The translations under genes were made by a program, and so were the position numbers. Shown piece after piece: positions 60,302 to 64,000 of a DNA stretch of 64,000 bases (position 1 is the first letter of the stretch; each line of letters begins with the position of its first letter). Source of the stretch: Antrihabitans spumae (GTDB taxonomy: Bacteria > Actinomycetota > Actinomycetes > Mycobacteriales > Mycobacteriaceae); contig NZ_JBIMSN010000042.1 of the NCBI RefSeq assembly GCF_043944905.1, positions 62,001-126,000 on the forward strand. Reading direction: 5' to 3'. The notes beneath the pieces were generated by a model. The model did no database searches. It saw only the letters and a list, made by a program, of their open reading frames with translations, and was not told the DNA's origin.

Positions 60302-61536
60302 TGGCAAGAATTGTGATCGCGGCCTACGGCTCGCGAGGTGACCTGGTTCCGCTGACCGATTTCGGTCGTAGGTTCGTCGACGCCGGTCATGACGTCGTTA
60401 TGACGACAACGCCGGACCTGGTCGAGGAGATCGAGCTTTGCGGACTACAGGCTCTGGTAGTCGACGTCGAACTCGAGGTCGACCCGGACATGAAGGATCC
60501 GCTCAAGGAGGCAATGAAGCTCGTGAAGCCGAGCGGCATGCGCAAGCTCGGCGAAAATCTGCTTGCCGCACTCGACGAGGTACCGGCAGATGTCCTGTTG
60601 CTGACGCCGTTCGCCGAACTTGCCGGACATCCGCTCGCCGAGGCGAGGGGTATTCCGAGTATCGGTGTGCGGCTGCAGCCGTTGTCGACCACGTCCGCCT
60701 TCCCGCCGTCGCTGGTGGGTGCCTGGTCTGCCGGGTCGGTTCTGAACCGTTTCGCCGGGCGACGCGCGTCGGGAATGATGGATCGCCTCTACGGCAACAC
60801 CGTTGCGAGTTTCCGGGACCAGCTCGGTCTACCGGCGAACTCGGCAAGGAAAATGCGGCGCGAGCGGACGGCCGCGGAATGGCCTATTCTGCATGGCTTT
60901 TCACCGAGTGTTGTGCCTCGCCCTGAGGATTGGAGGCCGGGCCTCGAAGTCACCGGATACTGGTGGCCGCAACGCCCGACAGGTTGGGAACCCCCTGTCG
61001 AGTTGGTGTCGTTCCTCGAATCCGGTTCTGCGCCGGTATTTCTCGGATTGGGCAGCCTGATTCTCGGCAAAGACGATGCGGCTCGTATATCGGAAACGAT
61101 CCACGATGCGCTGGTGCAGGTCGGCGTGCGCGGGGTGGTTCAGGCCGGAGGGGCGGGACTCGAAGTCGTCGGCGACGGTGTCATGACGGTGGGGTCCGTC
61201 CCACACGATTGGTTGTTCGAAAAGGTTGCCGCCGTTGCGCATTCGTGCGGCGCGGGAACAACTGCCGCCGGGCTTCGCGCCGGTTTGCCGACTGTCGCAA
61301 TACCGTCGCCCGGTGGCGATCAACCGTTCTGGGCGCGGCGACTCGATGCGCTCGGTGTGAGCGCGGCGACGGTGCCGCGGCCGAAGCTCACGGCAGACCG
61401 CTTGGCCAAGGCGATCGATACGGCCTTGACCGAGCCGAGCCATCGCGCTGCCGCACAGGACCTGGCCGGGCGGATCGCCGAGGAGGACGGCGCCGCGATG
61501 GTTGTAACCACGGTCGAAAAGCTCATCCGCGCATAG
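60301..61536 (+). CDS. GT1 glycosyltransferase (GtfB/sterol-glucosyltransferase type)
   Basis: This 411-aa GT-B fold enzyme opens with RIVIAAYGSRGDLVPLTDFG, the acceptor-domain signature of GtfB-like and sterol or macrolide glycosyltransferases. Its donor domain has VFLGLGSLI, VGSVPHDWLFEKVAAVAHSC and GAGTTAAGLRAGLPTVAIPS with PGGDQPFWARRLDALGVS, the nucleotide-sugar signature with the QPFWA form common in sterol-type enzymes. It transfers a hexose to a lipophilic acceptor, and the acceptor is unknown. It overlaps the TetR stop by one base, and a c-subunit gene follows after 36 nt. Candidate roles are inactivation of a macrolide-like compound or glycosylation of a lipid. Confidence 0.9.
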   Translation: MARIVIAAYGSRGDLVPLTDFGRRFVDAGHDVVMTTTPDLVEEIELCGLQALVVDVELEVDPDMKDPLKEAMKLVKPSGMRKLGENLLAALDEVPADVLLLTPFAELAGHPLAEARGIPSIGVRLQPLSTTSAFPPSLVGAWSAGSVLNRFAGRRASGMMDRLYGNTVASFRDQLGLPANSARKMRRERTAAEWPILHGFSPSVVPRPEDWRPGLEVTGYWWPQRPTGWEPPVELVSFLESGSAPVFLGLGSLILGKDDAARISETIHDALVQVGVRGVVQAGGAGLEVVGDGVMTVGSVPHDWLFEKVAAVAHSCGAGTTAAGLRAGLPTVAIPSPGGDQPFWARRLDALGVSAATVPRPKLTADRLAKAIDTALTEPSHRAAAQDLAGRIAEEDGAAMVVTTVEKLIRA

Positions 61537-61572
61537 CGAATCGTCGCTCGCGCGCATAACGAGAGGAATGGG

Positions 61573-61821
61573 ATGGCAAGCGAAGCGCTGATGGGGGACG
61601 CCTTGATCGCTGGTTCGATCGCGCTGGCCGGCGGAGCGATTGCAGTCGGCGTCGGTGACGGTATGGCTGGAGCGAAGTTCATCGAGGGGGTGACGCGGCA
61701 ACCCGAGGCGCAGTCTCGCCTGTTCACGCCGTTTCTCATCACCGTCGGGTTGGTCGAAGCCGCGTTCTTCATCAACATCGCGTTTATGGCGCTGTTCGTT
61801 TTTGCCACACCTGGTGGGTAG
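61573..61821 (+). CDS. Stand-alone ATP synthase F0 subunit c paralogue
   Basis: This 82-aa protein has two helices joined by the polar loop TRQPEAQSR (RQPE at 42-45), as in F0 subunit c. The second helix TPFLITVGLVEAAFFINIAF holds the proton-carrying Glu62, and the end FMALFVFATP matches mycobacterial AtpE closely. The first helix has GGAIAVGVGDG, where AtpE normally has Gly at the fifth position (GGAIGAGIGDG), so one helix-packing glycine is Ala; Phe65 replaces the usual Tyr next to the Glu. No atpB, F, H, A, G, D or C gene is nearby. AGAGGA precedes ATG 61573. The intact Glu suggests it could still enter a c-ring. Confidence 0.9.
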   Translation: MASEALMGDALIAGSIALAGGAIAVGVGDGMAGAKFIEGVTRQPEAQSRLFTPFLITVGLVEAAFFINIAFMALFVFATPGG

Positions 61822-61825
61822 CCGA

Positions 61826-61882
61826 CGAACGGGCTAACAGTGTCGCGATTTGACCGAGAAGTGAGCGCTGGTAGCCCGTTCG
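61826..61882. repeat. 57-bp palindromic repeat, copy C
   Basis: The outer arms CGAACGGGCTA and TAGCCCGTTCG pair over 11 bp; the inner part is more diverged than in copies A and B, but the total length is again exactly 57 bp. The left half contains CAGTGTCGCGATTT, close to copy B. It begins 4 bp after the c-subunit stop and may end that operon. Confidence 0.85.
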
Positions 61883-61975
61883 TGGTGGCGCAAACCGCGC
61901 AATGTTCGACGAGTGATACGTCAGTCGGGTATTGTCGCTGCGTGGCACCGGCGCCACCGGAAAGGCAGAAACACG

Positions 61976-62074
61976 ATGACCGCAGCTCGCAACGCGCACT
62001 CCGATCAGGTCCGCTCCCTCCCTGGGCGTTTGGTGTTCCGGGAAGAGTCGATCAGCTGGCAAGGGCGTTGCTAG
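61976..62074 (+). pseudogene. Possible detached N-terminus of the downstream esterase
   Basis: A 32-codon frame (MTAARNAHSDQVRSLPGRLV...) ends at TAG 62072-62074 and is in the same phase as the esterase at 62084. In the frame two bases along, the intervening DNA reads PGRVDQLARALLDHG, which would join naturally to LRYTVRPALH of the esterase. Two compensating indels between about 62025 and 62085 would explain this. Sequencing error or real decay cannot be told apart here. Confidence 0.45.
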
Positions 62075-62083
62075 ACCACGGCT

Positions 62084-63013
62084 TTGCGCTACACCGTGCG
62101 GCCTGCTCTGCATCTGCTGACGTATGCGTTCCATTGGCCACTGCCGACCGGAATCGTCGATTGGTTGGCGCGGTTCGTCATGATTCCGCCGAAGGGAACG
62201 GTGCGCCAACCGGTTCGTCTGGCCAACTGTGGCAGCGAACTCGTGCGGGCGAAAGGTGTTGCGCCAGCTAACGGATCGGGCCGGGCGATTCTGTACCTGC
62301 ACGGCGGCGCGTTCATCGCGTGCGGCCTGAACACCCACGTGCGAATCGTGTCGACGCTCTCGCGGTTGACCGACGCGCCGGTGTTGAGCGTCGACTATCG
62401 GATGGCGCCGCACTCGCCGATGTCCGACGCTGTGCAGGACTGCGTCGACGGCTACCGGTGGCTGCTTGCGCGTGGATATCGGCCGGACCAGATCGTCGTC
62501 GCAGGCGATTCAGCCGGTGGCTACCTCTCGTTTATGGTTGCGCTCACCTTGATCAGCGAGGGGCTGACGCCGCCGGCGGGCATCGTCGCGATGTCACCGC
62601 TGACCGAGCTCGATCCCGCTGGAAAGTTGGGTCATCCCAATTCGCGCACCGACCCCGTCTTCACAGCCAAGTGCTTCACGGCTCTCGAGCAGATCATTCT
62701 GCAAGCGAACGAGCGCGTTCTCGTCGACGGTGTGCCTGGCCCGCTTGTCGAACCGACCGCCGAGGATCTGACGAAGATGCCGCCGACCCTGATTCACGCC
62801 TCGGCGGCCGAAGGTTTGGTTTACGACGCGGAGCTGATGACGGAGCGGCTGCAGGCGGCTCGAGTGCCGGTCGAGCTGAAGACGTGGGCCGGGCAGGTGC
62901 ACGTGTTCCAGGCAGCCGAGGCGTTCGTCCCCGAGGCGCGGCAATCGTTGCAAGAAATCGGCGAGTTCATTCGCGAAGTCGCCGTGTGCGCGGAATTGCC
63001 TGCGGCAGGTTAA
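62084..63013 (+). CDS. HSL-type alpha/beta hydrolase (LipH-like esterase)
   Basis: This 309-aa protein belongs to the hormone-sensitive-lipase group: oxyanion motif YLHGGAFIACGL, nucleophile elbow VVAGDSAGGYLS with the Ser near residue 146, and C-terminal Asp and His in AEGLVYDAELM and WAGQVHVFQAAEAF. Such enzymes hydrolyse short or medium acyl esters. The start is unclear: TTG 62084 and GTG 62096 lack a ribosome site, and family members usually have about 30 more N-terminal residues. The missing part may be the frame at 61976-62074, so the gene may be frameshifted. Confidence 0.82.
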   Translation: MRYTVRPALHLLTYAFHWPLPTGIVDWLARFVMIPPKGTVRQPVRLANCGSELVRAKGVAPANGSGRAILYLHGGAFIACGLNTHVRIVSTLSRLTDAPVLSVDYRMAPHSPMSDAVQDCVDGYRWLLARGYRPDQIVVAGDSAGGYLSFMVALTLISEGLTPPAGIVAMSPLTELDPAGKLGHPNSRTDPVFTAKCFTALEQIILQANERVLVDGVPGPLVEPTAEDLTKMPPTLIHASAAEGLVYDAELMTERLQAARVPVELKTWAGQVHVFQAAEAFVPEARQSLQEIGEFIREVAVCAELPAAG

Positions 63014-63056
63014 GGCGTTCAAACGACTGGCGGGAGTCGTCCATAGACTCCCCGCC

Positions 63057-63392
63057 ATGACCGTTCTGCGTTCGATCCTGCTGTTCGTCCTCGCTGCACT
63101 TGCCGAGATCGGCGGAGCGTGGCTGATCTGGCAAGGGGTACGCGAACATCGCGGCTGGGTCTGGATCGGCGCTGGAGTGGTCGCCCTCGGTGCCTACGGA
63201 TTTGTCGCCACCCTGCAACCGGACGCGAACTTCGGTCGAATCCTCGCTGCATACGGCGGCATCTTCGTCGCTGGATCGCTTGCCTGGGGAATGGTTTTGG
63301 ACGGTTTTCGTCCCGACCGCTGGGACGTCCTCGGCGCTTCGATTTGTCTGATCGGCGTTGCCGTCATCATGTATTCACCGCGTAGCGCCTAG
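63057..63392 (+). CDS. YnfA/UPF0060-family membrane protein
   Basis: This 111-aa protein has four helices and the family features LAALAEIGGAWLIWQGVREH, ALGAYGFVATLQPDANFGRI and YGGIFVAGSLAWGMVLDGF, then DRWDVLGASICLIGVAVIMY. It resembles small multidrug-resistance proteins but no substrate is established for most members. TAGACT ends 7 nt before ATG 63057, so leaderless expression is likely. Confidence 0.92.
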   Translation: MTVLRSILLFVLAALAEIGGAWLIWQGVREHRGWVWIGAGVVALGAYGFVATLQPDANFGRILAAYGGIFVAGSLAWGMVLDGFRPDRWDVLGASICLIGVAVIMYSPRSA

Positions 63393-63609
63393 CCGTGTGC
63401 AGGCGAGGCTCGATCGGTTAGGACGTGACACCTCCGTCTCCCGATTCGGCTCGCGTTGCGATACGCTGATCCGGCAGCAGTGCCGAGCTGGCCAAGCTGC
63501 GTCCTTTAGCCGCCTCGCCCCTCTTCGTGCGACGAGCGTGCCTCAATTACCCGGTCGTTTTCGACGCCGGACGAAACCTCGTATGCGTCACAAGATGGAG
63601 TGAAAACCT

Positions 63610-64000
63610 ATGTCTACCAACCGAATCACCAACGGCACGGAGCGAGCCCTCATCGAGAACGTGCTGGACCGCAACCGCGAAGCGCTGATCGAAACCGCTC
63701 GCGGACTATCCGATGCCGATGCGCGCCGACGACTCGTTTCGTCGCTGACCACACCGATTTCGTTGCTCAAGCATGCCGCCGCGGCGGAACGTATTTGGTT
63801 CCAACGGTTTTGGGCCGAACTCGACGAAGCCGAATGCGACGGGTACTCGCGGCGCGACGTTGGCACGTTCGCAGTCGACGACGACGAGTCGGTGGAGGAC
63901 GTCATTGCCGAGTTCCAACGCGCGAGCCAAACTTCACGTGACATCGCGTCCCGCTTCGACCTCGACGACGCCAAGGATTTTCCCGACGAGGGCACCGTCA
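63610..64000 (+). CDS. DinB-superfamily (DUF664) protein, partial
   Basis: Only the first 130 codons are in the window. The four-helix DinB pattern is seen in TERALIENVLDRNREALIET, RRRLVSSLTTPISLLKHAAAAERIWF (first metal-binding His) and SVEDVIAEFQRASQTSRDI. DinB/DUF664 proteins of actinobacteria are often thiol (mycothiol)-dependent transferases or isomerases. ATG 63610 is preceded by GGAG at 9 nt. Confidence 0.85.
   Translation, partial: MSTNRITNGTERALIENVLDRNREALIETARGLSDADARRRLVSSLTTPISLLKHAAAAERIWFQRFWAELDEAECDGYSRRDVGTFAVDDDESVEDVIAEFQRASQTSRDIASRFDLDDAKDFPDEGTV

Overview
The window is a contiguous stretch of high-GC chromosome from a mycolic-acid-type actinomycete. Rhodococcus or a close Nocardiales relative fits best, although no species marker is visible. 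The evidence is the dense GTG-start, overlapping-gene style, many leaderless-looking promoters, an arabinofuranosyltransferase (Emb) gene, a BioQ-type biotin regulon, BsaP, a PriA-type HisA, and a gene order that follows the treX/treY/treZ - bioA/bioF/bioD - bioB - nadABC - his - trp - lgt - pyk - tesB backbone known from Mycobacterium tuberculosis. I saw no rRNA, tRNA, CRISPR array, insertion sequence or prophage gene.

Layout. 1-7022 (minus strand): trehalose-from-glycogen operon treX-treY-(SRPBCC)-(membrane protein)-treZ, with treZ cut by the window edge. 7098-10268: bioA, bioF, bioD. 10366-13899: a secreted protein, a VOC protein, the soluble transhydrogenase sthA and an alpha/beta hydrolase. 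13964-16505: the TetR repressor bioQ diverging from bioB-bsaP-DUF2567. 16533-20847: a NrtR-like Nudix regulator diverging from nadA-nadB-nadC. 20977-29055: a largely overlapping operon hisD-hisC-hisB-MFS-hisH-(small membrane)-priA-impA-hisF-hisI, then a tautomerase. 29094-34403: a double-AAA ATPase, small membrane proteins, a DUF559 nuclease-like gene set between two long palindromes, and the peroxiredoxin bcpB. 34451-41245: trpE-(membrane)-trpC-trpB-trpA-lgt. 41622-50085: gltB-gltD-pyk-tesB. 50256-64000: an accessory-looking stretch with a BacA/Rv1819c-like ABC transporter, secreted and small proteins, an AraC regulator, a GGDEF protein, a solitary emb-like gene, a lipoprotein, a TetR - glycosyltransferase - second ATP-synthase c-subunit operon, a HSL-type esterase with a broken N-terminus, a YnfA-like protein and a partial DinB/DUF664 gene.

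How the genes work together. The left 48 kb is core metabolism: trehalose, biotin, NAD, histidine, tryptophan, lipoprotein maturation, glutamate and pyruvate. Two regulators sit beside their targets. BioQ has an identical 16-bp operator sequence upstream of bioB and of bioF. The Nudix repressor faces nadABC across a GTTTTCGA-N7-TCGAAAAC palindrome. PriA probably serves both histidine and tryptophan synthesis, since no trpF lies in the trp operon here.

The least ordinary parts are these. (i) A self-regulated operon (59622-61821) encodes a TetR repressor, a GtfB/sterol-type glycosyltransferase and a stand-alone F0 c-subunit that keeps the proton-carrying Glu but has an altered glycine helix; this may be an uncharacterised defence or adaptation module against ATP-synthase-targeting glycosylatable compounds. 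(ii) There is a family of exactly 57-bp palindromes (three copies), two of which bracket a DUF559 gene and a pair of DnaA-box-like repeats. (iii) There is a 46-bp palindromic repeat (two copies), one of which supplies the stop codons of both convergent neighbours. (iv) There is a 13-bp-phased triplet of BioQ half-sites before bioF.
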